A DNA stretch of 35,194 bases from a virus, in the IMG/VR virus record IMGVR_UViG_3300044800_000226, positions 1 to 35,194 of that record, one strand, 5' to 3'. Positions 14,634-20,700 of this stretch are shown piece by piece. Position numbers and translations under genes: made by a program. A model generated the notes under the pieces. That model saw nothing but the letters and a program-made list of their open reading frames with translations, did not search any database and was not told the origin of the DNA. Position 1 is the first letter of the stretch; each line of letters starts with the position of its first letter.

Positions 14634-14831
14634 TCAAACCGCCCCCATCTGTGTACCCTCGGTGCGGCCCCATCTGTGTACCCTCGGTGCGGCCCCGCCT
14701 TTTGGAGATGACGCGACCGGAAAACGGGTACACCCCACCGGACACCCCACTCCCCTAAACTCACTCACTACACAGTTCTTAACAGGAAAGGAAGGAAGGA
14801 AGGAAGGAAGGGCCAGCTTGTCGATTTGCAT
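14634..14831 (-). CDS. Possible leader ORF across the repeat region
   Basis: An ATG at 14831 preceded by GGAGGAGTG opens a 65-codon frame ending in TGA at 14634, one base before the next gene's ATG. The product (MQIDKLALPSFLPSFP..., then Cys- and Gly-rich segments) reads through the GGAA units and both tandem repeats and has no family resemblance. The excellent ribosome site and the stop-start proximity suggest translation, perhaps to couple the ribbon-helix-helix gene. The repeat-driven composition argues against a folded protein. Confidence 0.35.
   Translation of the reverse strand: MQIDKLALPSFLPSFPVKNCVVSEFRGVGCPVGCTRFPVASSPKGGAAPRVHRWGRTEGTQMGAV
14643..14692. repeat. Two 25-base tandem repeats (iterons)
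   Basis: Two exact, adjacent 25-base units at 14643-14667 and 14668-14692. Each begins CCCCATCTGTGTACCC and ends CGGTGCGG. The core GTGTACCC recurs at 14859-14866 and, inverted, at 14726-14733. The end of the array lies 10 bases from the ATG of the ribbon-helix-helix gene. The unit is not a multiple of three, so it is not a protein repeat. Confidence 0.85.
14790..14809 (+). repeat. (GGAA)5 microsatellite
   Basis: Five tandem GGAA units, flanked by further near-units. On the minus strand this is a TTCC tract inside the possible leader frame. Such a tract can slip or bend; its function is unknown. Confidence 0.9.
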
Positions 14832-14833
14832 GT

Positions 14834-15199
14834 TCACTCCTCCTGTTGCTCTGAAAGTGTGTACCCTGGGTGCGGCCCTTGGGACTCATCATCAGGCACC
14901 GTTTCCCGTGCATCCTCGGTGGGGATGTCCGCCAAGCCTAGTTGTCCCTCGGCAACATCCCGTCGCAACGCCTTGAGCTCCGCTTCTCTGCACACGATGA
15001 AATCAAGCTGCTTCTTCACTAGGTCGAGGACCCGGATGGCGAACTTGGGTTCCGAATACCCCTTCTGCTTGCAGTAGCTGATCGTGCGTTCCGCTTGCTC
15101 CTTGATGTCGTTGAAGGCCTGGTTGTTCCTCCGCAGGGTGTTGACGTAGATCGTGATGGCGGAGTCACGTACGCGGTCCCTTCGCGCCTTGATCGTCAT
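14834..15199 (-). CDS. Hypothetical helical protein
   Basis: A 121-residue protein from ATG at 15199 (ATGA overlap with the upstream gene). It is helical and basic (TIKARRDRVRDSAITIYVNTLRRNNQAFNDIKEQAERTISYCKQKG), then FAIRVLDLVKKQLDFIVCREAELKALRRDV and an acidic tail. It may be a nucleic-acid-binding or structural early protein; not recognised. Its 3' end contains one iteron core and ends in GGAGGAGTGA, which serves as the ribosome site for the leader frame. Confidence 0.6.
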   Translation of the reverse strand: MTIKARRDRVRDSAITIYVNTLRRNNQAFNDIKEQAERTISYCKQKGYSEPKFAIRVLDLVKKQLDFIVCREAELKALRRDVAEGQLGLADIPTEDARETVPDDESQGPHPGYTLSEQQEE

Positions 15200-15462
15200 G
15201 GGCTCGCCCCATTCTTCGAATCCGACCGATGCTTGTGCTTGACCTTGGCCCGGAGCTCGCCCCACTTGATCAGCCGGCGAACCCGCCGCTTGACCAGGTC
15301 GTGAGGCACATGCAGCTTCGTCGCGATCTGCGTGTAGTTGTACTTTCGGTGCAGCTTCTTGATGTCGCGGTCGAGGACGTCCCAATCCTCGCCCGTGACC
15401 CAAGTATGCGCGACTCCGGGCTCGTTGATCCCGTTGAGCCTGAGGTCCTCGACGCCGATCAT
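15196..15462 (-). CDS. Small helix-turn-helix protein
   Basis: An 88-residue protein from ATG at 15462, with AGGAGGG upstream. It shows DWDVLDRDIKKLHRKYNYTQIATKLHV, then HDLVKRRVRRLIKWGEL, a likely helix-turn-helix of the sigma-like or Myb-like type, followed by a basic tail. Likely DNA-binding regulator. Confidence 0.65.
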   Translation of the reverse strand: MIGVEDLRLNGINEPGVAHTWVTGEDWDVLDRDIKKLHRKYNYTQIATKLHVPHDLVKRRVRRLIKWGELRAKVKHKHRSDSKNGASP

Positions 15463-15626
15463 GCGCGAACCCTCCTGATGTTCTCGGGCGGTTCGCGGCA
15501 ATGTTCGCGCCAATGCTCGTCACACAACCACTTGCCAAGGACCCTGATGTTCGCAGGTCTCCTGCAGCCTACGACCTCGCAGACGTCCTCGGCCGGCCGT
15601 GTCTTGAACTCGAAGTCGAGACTCAT
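15459..15626 (-). CDS. 55-residue Cys/His-rich protein
   Basis: A short gene: ATG at 15626, GGTGGA upstream, stop overlapping the next start (ATGA). The product has VCEVVGCRRPANIRV and WLCDEHWREHC, a C-x4-C...C-x2-H zinc-finger-like arrangement. It is coupled on both sides. Function unknown; the metal-binding call is inferred from Cys/His spacing. Confidence 0.7.
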   Translation of the reverse strand: MSLDFEFKTRPAEDVCEVVGCRRPANIRVLGKWLCDEHWREHCREPPENIRRVRA

Positions 15627-15913
15627 GTCTTCCACCCCGGCGGGCAGGGATACGCGATCTTGTGGACCTTGACCCATGCGGCGTCCGTCCGCGCACAGGT
15701 GATATCCCAGATATGAAACGGGGTATCCTTGGCGATCAGCCGGGCGCGCACGTTGAAGTTCTCGTTTGGCCGACCCGTGTTCGCGACGAGTTTGGCTACG
15801 AACAGCGCCTTGATCTCTTCGAGTGATGGCGCCTTGATGACCAGGCTTTCGAGGATGCCCTTTCTCGTGAAGAAGAGATGCGCGCAGAACCGCGGCTTGG
15901 TGGCAGGAGTCAT
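15623..15913 (-). CDS. Hypothetical protein
   Basis: A 96-residue protein from ATG at 15913 with GGAGGTC upstream. It has KPRFCAHLFFTRKGILESLVIKAPSLEEIKALFVAKLVANTG and a strand-rich C-terminal half (ARLIAKDTPFHIWDITCARTDAAWVKVHKIAYP). Compact alpha/beta; not recognised. Overlaps the stop of the upstream gene (TGATG). Confidence 0.6.
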   Translation of the reverse strand: MTPATKPRFCAHLFFTRKGILESLVIKAPSLEEIKALFVAKLVANTGRPNENFNVRARLIAKDTPFHIWDITCARTDAAWVKVHKIAYPCPPGWKT

Positions 15914-16350
15914 CAGCGACCTCCTGCGCCCCTGGTCGCGAACTCGGTGATGAGGGAAGCGAGCTTGAGGCACTTCTGCGTCCCGTACAACTTGTGTGCA
16001 TAACGCGCAAGCGCGCGCAGGTCATGGAGTTCCTTCGGGGTCATCGATTCGGTCGGGACGTAGATCCGTCGCCGCTGGAACCACTGCGTTCCATCGGGAA
16101 GGGACACATGAGACAGGCGCCACTCGACCTTGCCACTGTTGAGCAAGTTCTGCACCTCGACGGCGATGTGCGAACGAGAAGTCCCCAGGGCCTCCGCCAT
16201 GCCATCCTGCGTTAGGATGAACGGCGCGTCGTAGTCGGTCACGCGGCGCGAATGAATCGTGATGATGCCCATAATCTGCTCCCAGATCGGAGGGCCCCTC
16301 TGCATCTCCGGCCGAGCATCCACGACGAGGACGTTCTGACTCATGGTCAT
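15913..16350 (-). CDS. Winged-helix protein
   Basis: A 145-residue protein from ATG at 16350 with GGAGGCC upstream. The centre reads APFILTQDGMAEALGTSRSHIAVEVQNLLNSGKVEWRLSHV, then a wing with WFQRRRIYVP, a clear winged-helix DNA-binding domain resembling archaeal MarR/Lrp-like regulators. A helical tail follows (MTPKELHDLRALARYAHKLYG). Likely transcription regulator of the early operon. Confidence 0.7.
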   Translation of the reverse strand: MTMSQNVLVVDARPEMQRGPPIWEQIMGIITIHSRRVTDYDAPFILTQDGMAEALGTSRSHIAVEVQNLLNSGKVEWRLSHVSLPDGTQWFQRRRIYVPTESMTPKELHDLRALARYAHKLYGTQKCLKLASLITEFATRGAGGR

Positions 16351-16523
16351 CGGATGGCCTCCTTGGTCGCCTTCTCTGTCTTCTCGCAGAATGACCGAGT
16401 ATCCACAACGGCTTGCGGACCGCAGACTTTGAAGATCTCGTCCACGAGCGATGTCAAGTCTTCCTCGTCCTTCTCTGTCCATCCCTTCGGTCTCGCTTTC
16501 ACCTTCTCTGTTGAATTGATCAT
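16347..16523 (-). CDS. 58-residue hypothetical protein
   Basis: A short gene: ATG at 16523, stop overlapping the next ATG (ATGA). The product is charged (STEKVKARPKGWTEKDEED, then LVDEIFKVCGPQAVVDTRSF) and ends in a helix. No family recognised. The coupled junctions on both sides support it. Confidence 0.65.
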   Translation of the reverse strand: MINSTEKVKARPKGWTEKDEEDLTSLVDEIFKVCGPQAVVDTRSFCEKTEKATKEAIR

Positions 16524-16753
16524 GTCTTGTTCCCTTCCCTTTCGCTGATCAGTTTCTCGTAGAAATTCAGCCGAGCGGTGGCGATCGTCATCGCCTCGGA
16601 GTAGAGTTTCTTCACCACCGGAAAGTGGTCTAGGAAATCGAGGCGGAGCTCCACGCTGCTGATCAGCATGCGCGCTTCGTCCGCCCGGATCCTGAGTTCC
16701 TCGAGGTCCATGCTATGAGGATTCCTCTGCTGTGCTCCCATCCCTTCTGACAA
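16520..16753 (-). CDS. Helical hypothetical protein
   Basis: A 77-residue protein, mostly one or two long helices (DLEELRIRADEARMLISSVELRLDFLDHF, then ATARLNFYEKLISEREGNK). The TTG at 16753 has GGAGGGGGAAGGG upstream; an ATG at 16741 is an alternative start. Coupled to the downstream gene (ATGA). Unknown function. Confidence 0.6.
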   Translation of the reverse strand: MSEGMGAQQRNPHSMDLEELRIRADEARMLISSVELRLDFLDHFPVVKKLYSEAMTIATARLNFYEKLISEREGNKT

Positions 16754-16772
16754 GGTCCCTTCCCCCTCCTGC

Positions 16773-16997
16773 TTAATCCATGTCGACCCAGACCTCGTAC
16801 TCGATTGCATCATGCTCGAGTGGATGACCGAAGTGCCCGTCAGAGAGTCGGTACTCCTCGTACTTCTCAAGCTCCTCTGGCCACAACTTGTACTCGTGTC
16901 TCGAGACGAGGATGTGCTCACCCTTGGCGACATGCTCTTGGGCGCACTCGAGCGCCTCGTCGATGTCTCCGGTCTGCAACACGCCCGTGAAGGTCAC
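16773..16997 (-). CDS. Hypothetical protein
   Basis: A 74-residue protein from a GTG at 16997 overlapping the upstream stop (GTGA) with GGAGGGG before it. It reads TFTGVLQTGDIDEALECAQEHVAKGEHILVSRHEYKLW and ends in an acidic EYEVWVDMD segment. Small alpha/beta; not recognised. Confidence 0.6.
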   Translation of the reverse strand: MTFTGVLQTGDIDEALECAQEHVAKGEHILVSRHEYKLWPEELEKYEEYRLSDGHFGHPLEHDAIEYEVWVDMD

Positions 16998-17098
16998 GTG
17001 TTCCCCTCCAGGTTGGCGAAGGGCTTCCGTGCCCTCCCCTCGACGCATATCTTCCGCAACTTGCGGTCCCTGATCCGGACGAGGTATTCCTTCCTCAC
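16994..17098 (-). CDS. 34-residue basic micro-protein
   Basis: A short gene: GTG at 17098 overlapping the upstream stop (GTGA), with GGAGGGGAGG just before. The product is basic (MRKEYLVRIRDRKLRKICVEGRARKP) and ends LEGNT, with its stop overlapping the next GTG. The two coupled junctions and strong ribosome site support it. Function unknown. Confidence 0.6.
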   Translation of the reverse strand: MRKEYLVRIRDRKLRKICVEGRARKPFANLEGNT

Positions 17099-17292
17099 AG
17101 CCTCCCCTCCGATCGTGCGCGCGAGAGAATCTCTTCTCGGAAGGCGAGCGTGATCTTCCGAGCGTATCTGCGAGCTCTTCGTGGTCCGGTCCGCCCTCTG
17201 CTCTCTTCGGCTGTTGGGAAGGGCTTCCAAAGGATCGCCCGTGCGCCCTTCCGCCTCTCCTCCGCGAGAATCAACTTCTCTGCGTGGGTCAT
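17095..17292 (-). CDS. Small basic helical protein
   Basis: A 65-residue Arg/Lys-rich protein (THAEKLILAEERRKGARAILWKP, then TGPRRARRYARKITLAFREEILSRARS). ATG at 17292 with GGAGGCGCC upstream, overlapping the upstream stop. Possibly nucleic-acid binding by charge alone. Confidence 0.6.
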   Translation of the reverse strand: MTHAEKLILAEERRKGARAILWKPFPTAEESRGRTGPRRARRYARKITLAFREEILSRARSEGRL

Positions 17293-17564
17293 TGCGGCGC
17301 CTCCGTGGTCTCGTCTGCTTCGCAAACGAAGCCACTCAGATCGACGCAGTGAATGCAGTTGGCGTCATCCGGCATGTGTTCGCATCTGACGCATTCCTTG
17401 AACCGCTTCGGCTTCTCCGCGGGCTTCTCGTTGAGGAACCAATCGTCCTCGTCTATCCTGGCCGCGAGCCGCTCCTCCGCGTAAGGCATGCCCTTGCCGT
17501 ACAACTCGGCGAGAGTCTCGTGGAGGACTGCTTTTCGCTTCCGAACCTCCTCATCGGTCCTCAT
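17289..17564 (-). CDS. Small zinc-binding protein
   Basis: A 91-residue protein with a charged N-terminal helix (EEVRKRKAVLHETLAELYGKG) and a C-terminal zinc site (ECVRCEHM, NCIHC, GFVCE). ATG at 17564; its start context is identical over 16 bases to that of the next gene downstream. Unknown role. Confidence 0.65.
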   Translation of the reverse strand: MRTDEEVRKRKAVLHETLAELYGKGMPYAEERLAARIDEDDWFLNEKPAEKPKRFKECVRCEHMPDDANCIHCVDLSGFVCEADETTEAPQ

Positions 17565-17788
17565 TGCGGCGCCTCCTTGGCCGGCGCCGCAGGCATCTGA
17601 GGCGTGGCGACCTCGGCGAAGGCCCTCAGGTTGACCATGGTCTGTATGCTCTCGACGGACGCGGCCTCGTCTCTGCTGTTGAGGTAGACCTTGATGCGCG
17701 CGTTCGCCGGCCCGAACTCGATGCTGTCCTTGCGCTCCTCGAGCTCCAGGAGCCTCTGCAGGAGGATGGCCTGAGTGTCGTTGCTCAT
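17561..17788 (-). CDS. Hypothetical protein
   Basis: A 75-residue protein: a helix (DTQAILLQRLLELEERKDS), a strand pair (IEFGPANARIKVYLNS), a helix and a Pro/Ala tail ending KEAPQ. ATG at 17788 with AAGGGGGCC upstream, overlapping the preceding stop. Not recognised. Its 3' end resembles the 3' end of the next gene (TEAPQ). Confidence 0.6.
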   Translation of the reverse strand: MSNDTQAILLQRLLELEERKDSIEFGPANARIKVYLNSRDEAASVESIQTMVNLRAFAEVATPQMPAAPAKEAPQ

Positions 17789-18399
17789 GCCTTGGCCCCC
17801 TTGCCTTCTCGTTGTTCCCAACCTTCCATCTCGACGATCTTGCCGTCGAAATTCAGGAAGATGCCGCACTCGAAGCAGGCCTGGTACTTCTTGACCCACT
17901 TCTTCCCGGTCTTCGCGTTCTCCTTCTCAGACTCCGCATCGATCTCGGTGTTGCCGCATCTCGGGCACTTGTTCCATCGCGGCTTGTTGCGGTCGTATGC
18001 GGGCTCGCCTTCGACGGTCTCTGCCACCGGCGTGTCATCCTTGGCCGGTGTTGCGGGCTTGACATCCTTGGCGGGCTCTGCCGGCTTCTCATCCTTCTTC
18101 GGTGGACTCGCGGGCTTGCTTGCCGGCGGTGTCACCGGAGCGGACTTCGCGGGCGTGTCCTTCGGTGGAGCTGCCGGAGTCGCGGACTTTGACGCAGTGA
18201 TGCCGAGCTCCTCCTCGGTCGCGACCTTGACAACCTGCCCCATGTCGTGATAGAACCGGTTGATCATCGGCACGTCGTCTGTCTTCAACTCCCCGGGCGC
18301 GAACGTAATGATCATCTCCCGTTCGGCCTTCGCGCTCTCGTACTGCTTTGGTTGGATCGTGCGGCCGTAGACCACACGAAGCTGCTCTATCCATGGCAT
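17785..18399 (-). CDS. First gene of the early operon: Pro/Ala/Lys-linker protein with zinc ribbon
   Basis: A 204-residue protein. The N-terminal ~75 residues form a compact strand-rich domain (WIEQLRVVYGRTIQPKQYESAKAEREMIITFAPGE). A long Pro/Ala/Lys/Asp linker follows, then a zinc ribbon (KCPRCGNTEI, ACFECGIFLNFDG) near the C terminus. The layout resembles single-strand DNA-binding or adaptor proteins with a flexible linker, but I cannot name it. ATG at 18399 with AAGGGAAGTG upstream. It is the start of about 18 kb of near-continuous leftward coding. Confidence 0.65.
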   Translation of the reverse strand: MPWIEQLRVVYGRTIQPKQYESAKAEREMIITFAPGELKTDDVPMINRFYHDMGQVVKVATEEELGITASKSATPAAPPKDTPAKSAPVTPPASKPASPPKKDEKPAEPAKDVKPATPAKDDTPVAETVEGEPAYDRNKPRWNKCPRCGNTEIDAESEKENAKTGKKWVKKYQACFECGIFLNFDGKIVEMEGWEQREGKGAKA

Positions 18400-18794
18400 G
18401 GTTTCACTTCCCTTTCGTTGACGATGGTGGATCCCCCGGACGAGTGAAGGAGCGGGGTGCGCTCCATGCAGTTTATGTCCGGGGTTTCCTTGGTGGCTCG
18501 TGATGCTGAAAAAGATGGGGGAGGGACCCGAGCCTGGTGGTTCCATGCCTGGTAAAGGCCGATGACACTTGCTTCTTGCCCAACTGTTTCAATGAAGCCC
18601 GGGTCCCCATGTTGGTTCGAGAAGGATTGCGTCGGGTCGAATTGCACGACCTCCTCGAGATCATGAGTCTCGAATGCTGCTAGTACACCACGACGCAGCT
18701 GTGTACACGACGGTGTATACCAAATGGTATCATACTGAAAAGTATAGGAGGGCGAGTCATAATATCCCAGATTCTGGGAGATTGTGACGCTCAC
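18387..18794 (-). CDS. Doubtful ORF over the control region
   Basis: An open frame from a GTG at 18794 to 18387, 135 codons. It starts in and crosses a cluster of palindromes, has no family resemblance, and its composition (many Tyr/Thr/Ser, Pro-rich end) differs from its neighbours. It overlaps the next gene's start by 13 bases and the preceding frame by 4 (GTGA). It is listed because it would be the only gene between 18400 and 18790; otherwise that stretch is non-coding control DNA. Confidence 0.3.
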   Translation of the reverse strand: MSVTISQNLGYYDSPSYTFQYDTIWYTPSCTQLRRGVLAAFETHDLEEVVQFDPTQSFSNQHGDPGFIETVGQEASVIGLYQAWNHQARVPPPSFSASRATKETPDINCMERTPLLHSSGGSTIVNEREVKPCHG

Positions 18795-18795
18795 A
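18701..18795. promoter_or_regulatory. Cluster of five inverted repeats, likely early control region
   Basis: Inverted repeats seen directly: GTGTACAC (18701-18708); ATACCA-AA-TGGTAT (18717-18730); ATACT-GAAA-AGTAT (18732-18745); TCCCAGA-T-TCTGGGA (18765-18779); TGTGA-CGC-TCACA (18783-18795). Spacing is close to whole helical turns in places. They lie between the integrase end and the first gene of the leftward early operon, so repressor/activator binding or recombinase accessory sites are likely. The many small DNA-binding proteins in the operon are candidate ligands. Confidence 0.7.
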
Positions 18796-18982
18796 GCAGG
18801 TCCTCCGCGAGAACGAGATGCTTGCGGCTGATCAGCTCAGCATAAACCTGGAACCGGCTGTACGGCCGGTCGTACATGTCGGAGATAAGCCAGATGGTGG
18901 GAGTGGGCCCAACCGGATTTGGTTCCGCATCGACTATCTGGACGGGACGGATTGTGTACGATGCCGTGCTATTCGATAACAC
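18791..18982 (-). CDS. Possible small protein downstream of integrase
   Basis: A 63-residue frame from GTG at 18982, overlapping the integrase 3' end by 49 bases, with GAAGG upstream. The product looks protein-like (SYTIRPVQIVDAEPNPVG, TIWLISDMYDRPYSRFQVYAELISRKHLVLAEDLL). Its stop lies inside a palindrome and overlaps the doubtful ORF's GTG. Moderately plausible; function unknown. Confidence 0.4.
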   Translation of the reverse strand: MLSNSTASYTIRPVQIVDAEPNPVGPTPTIWLISDMYDRPYSRFQVYAELISRKHLVLAEDLL

Positions 18983-19824
18983 GACATAGCCTTCGTCATG
19001 TGTCTGAGGTTGACATCGATGTACTTCCTCGTTGTCGCTTCGTCCGCATGCCCGAGGATCTCGCCGATCGTCGCAAGATCGAGGGTCTTCTGCCCGTGCT
19101 CGTCCGTCGCCTCGTACCATTGCTGCGCGCAGGTCCTCCGCATGTCGTGGAACGCGAAGTTGTCCAGCCCGTTGTCCGAGATGAACTGCTTGAGCAGGTC
19201 CTCCGCTCGGGACTTCTTGAAGCCGAGCAGGAGCTCCGGGTCCTGACGGAACGGATTGGACCTCATGTACTCGGCAAGGGCCTCGCGCGTGTCCGGGTGC
19301 AGAGGCACCGGTCTCGCCTTGTAGCCCTTGCCGTGCACCTGCAGGATCCCGGAGATCAGCGCGTCGTTCGCCTCGTCCCAACGGATCCTGAGGATCTCGC
19401 ACATGCGCAGGCCCATGAGCAGCCCGAGATAGATCATCACTGCGACCTTCGGCTTCATCGGCGAATCGAAGATCTTGCCGACCTGCTCCTCCGAGAGCCA
19501 CCGGACTCGAGTCCGCGCGGTGCCTGACATCTTCACCTTGATGTTGAACGCCGCCGGGTGTCCGCAGAACTTCAGGAAGTTGCGCAGGATGACCGTCGTG
19601 ACCTTCTGATACACGCAGGACATCCCGTCGAGCTTCAACAGGAACTCCTTCACGAGCTCCGATGTGATCAGCGACGGCGCGCGGATCCCATGGTCCTCGC
19701 AATGTCGTCTGAAGTGCCTGAGCGTGCGTGCCTGCTCGAGGACGTACTTTTCGGTCAACCCCTCCTGACGCAGATGTCTGATGTACCGGCTCATCTCTCG
19801 AGTCAATCGAGAGTATTCGTTCAT
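18934..19824 (-). CDS. int: Tyrosine recombinase (integrase)
   Basis: A 296-residue XerA/XerD-like tyrosine recombinase. The N-terminal SAM-like core-binding domain spans ~1-100 (SRYIRHLRQEGLTEKYVLEQ). Catalytic residues are visible: R140 in GLRMCEI, K in GKGYKARPVPL (~167-169), H226 and R229 in FHDMRRT, H259 in LGHADEATT, and the nucleophile Y268 in RKYID. The length matches archaeal XerA-type enzymes. It would integrate or excise the genome, or resolve dimers. ATG at 19824 with GGGGGGT upstream. A 28-residue tail follows the catalytic Tyr. Divergent from the regulator on its start side. Confidence 0.93.
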   Translation of the reverse strand: MNEYSRLTREMSRYIRHLRQEGLTEKYVLEQARTLRHFRRHCEDHGIRAPSLITSELVKEFLLKLDGMSCVYQKVTTVILRNFLKFCGHPAAFNIKVKMSGTARTRVRWLSEEQVGKIFDSPMKPKVAVMIYLGLLMGLRMCEILRIRWDEANDALISGILQVHGKGYKARPVPLHPDTREALAEYMRSNPFRQDPELLLGFKKSRAEDLLKQFISDNGLDNFAFHDMRRTCAQQWYEATDEHGQKTLDLATIGEILGHADEATTRKYIDVNLRHMTKAMSCYRIARHRTQSVPSR

Positions 19825-20041
19825 GCGCCGAACCCCCCATGGCCTTGAGGGCTATATCAGAATCGCTGACAACTTGACTACGAGAACACCGGTCCCTTTC
19901 CAGTCCGTTTGCTTCGCACACCCCGAGGCCTTCCTTCACTTTTGTTGAGGTGAAATAGGGTTGAGAGCTATTAATAGATTCCTAATGTGATTTCTTTACT
20001 GACCTCTTGGGGGATTTATTCCCTCACTTATATATTCCAAA
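19825..20041. promoter_or_regulatory. Divergent promoter region between integrase and regulator
   Basis: A 217-base A/T-richer gap. Rightward: TTATATATT (20028-20036) is a good archaeal TATA-like box, and TTTATT (20015-20020) is another placed as expected for a leaderless start at 20042. Leftward: GATATAG (about 19851-19857, minus) precedes the integrase. Inverted repeats: CTATTAATAG, GGGA-TTTAT-TCCC and TTCAC...GTGAA. GAATCGCTGACA (19860-19871) resembles the motif upstream of the portal gene. A lysogeny switch or attachment region fits; no tRNA fragment was seen. Confidence 0.6.
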
Positions 20042-20410
20042 ATGTTATTTAGTAGAGCGGGTTTCCCTATCATCGTGCCGCGGATGGTGTTGCGCATCCT
20101 GGAGGGATATGCCGCGTCGGGCCCGATCCTCGTCTATCTTCTCAACAAGGCGAGCCAGCGTGCTTATCGCAAGGAGATCGAGCACGAGATGTACCTGGCG
20201 CCGCTGACAGCTATCAGGACCCTGGACTTCTTGACGAGAATCTCGCTTGTGACCGGGCGGATGTCCAAGGATGACCGGGTCAAGCAGACACTGACCTTCT
20301 ATTCACTGACCGAGAAAGGTCGACGGATCGCCCAGATTTTCAACCGGACGGAAGACGAACTCGAGGCGGAGAGATCTGCGGGGACTATTCCAGCCGACCT
20401 CGAAGGGTGA
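20042..20410 (+). CDS. Winged-helix transcription regulator, likely lysogeny repressor
   Basis: A 122-residue protein on the plus strand, divergent from the integrase. Residues ~25-95 fit a MarR/PadR-like or archaeal winged helix: ILVYLLNKASQRAYRKEIEHEM, then LAPLTAIRTLDFLTRISLVTGRM, a wing with KQTLTFYSLTEKGRRIAQIF. The YSLTEKGRRIA end is a common archaeal regulator signature. Position and orientation suggest a control gene for integrase and early genes. If TATATA at 20028 is used, a GTG at 20075 or ATG at 20084 may be the true start. It overlaps the next, convergent gene by 26 bases. Confidence 0.75.
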   Translation: MLFSRAGFPIIVPRMVLRILEGYAASGPILVYLLNKASQRAYRKEIEHEMYLAPLTAIRTLDFLTRISLVTGRMSKDDRVKQTLTFYSLTEKGRRIAQIFNRTEDELEAERSAGTIPADLEG

Positions 20411-20573
20411 GAGCTCGGCCGGCTCTGTATCTCGAGCACAAGGCTTTCGTCTCCTGGTCGAACCGGTCCCTGAACTCGTCGGTGCTCTGTGAGCTCGCTA
20501 GGCATTTCTCAACCAAGTCCTCTAGCAGGATACAGCCGTCCTGGAACCCGAAGTCGTACTCGTCGCTTTGCAT
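20385..20573 (-). CDS. Small acidic hypothetical protein
   Basis: A 62-residue protein from ATG at 20573 with GAGGAAATG upstream: MQSDEYDFGFQDGCILLEDLVEKC, DEFRDRFDQETKALCSRYRAGRALTLRG. Tail-to-tail with the regulator, overlapping it by 26 bases, so the transcripts could interfere. Upstream bases 20574-20700 hold a CATATAG box on this strand. Not recognised. Confidence 0.55.
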   Translation of the reverse strand: MQSDEYDFGFQDGCILLEDLVEKCLASSQSTDEFRDRFDQETKALCSRYRAGRALTLRGRLE

Positions 20574-20700
20574 GTCATTTCCTCTTCCCACCGTTGCCAG
20601 CGACGTAAGATGCGCTATATGGCTTTGATGGGAACTCGTCGGTGAAAGTGCAATACGATTCAGAAAGGCAGAAATAGATGCGGTCACTCTTCACTCATGG

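Larger units (their letters stand above)
14633..14833. other. Repeat-bearing gap: candidate origin, centromere or operator
   Basis: About 200 bases without a convincing long gene. They contain two 25-base tandem repeats, an inverted partial copy of their core (GGGTACAC, 14726-14733), and five tandem GGAA units (14790-14809). A further core copy (GTGTACCC, 14859-14866) lies just inside the next gene. Iterons beside a ribbon-helix-helix gene, in a genome with a ParB-like protein and no replicase, fit an origin, centromere or autoregulatory site. A 65-codon frame with a strong ribosome site crosses the whole gap and is listed separately. Confidence 0.45.

Noticed and set aside
14643-14692. CRISPR array
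   Set aside because: Only two adjacent repeats without spacers and no cas genes; iteron-type tandem repeats explain them.
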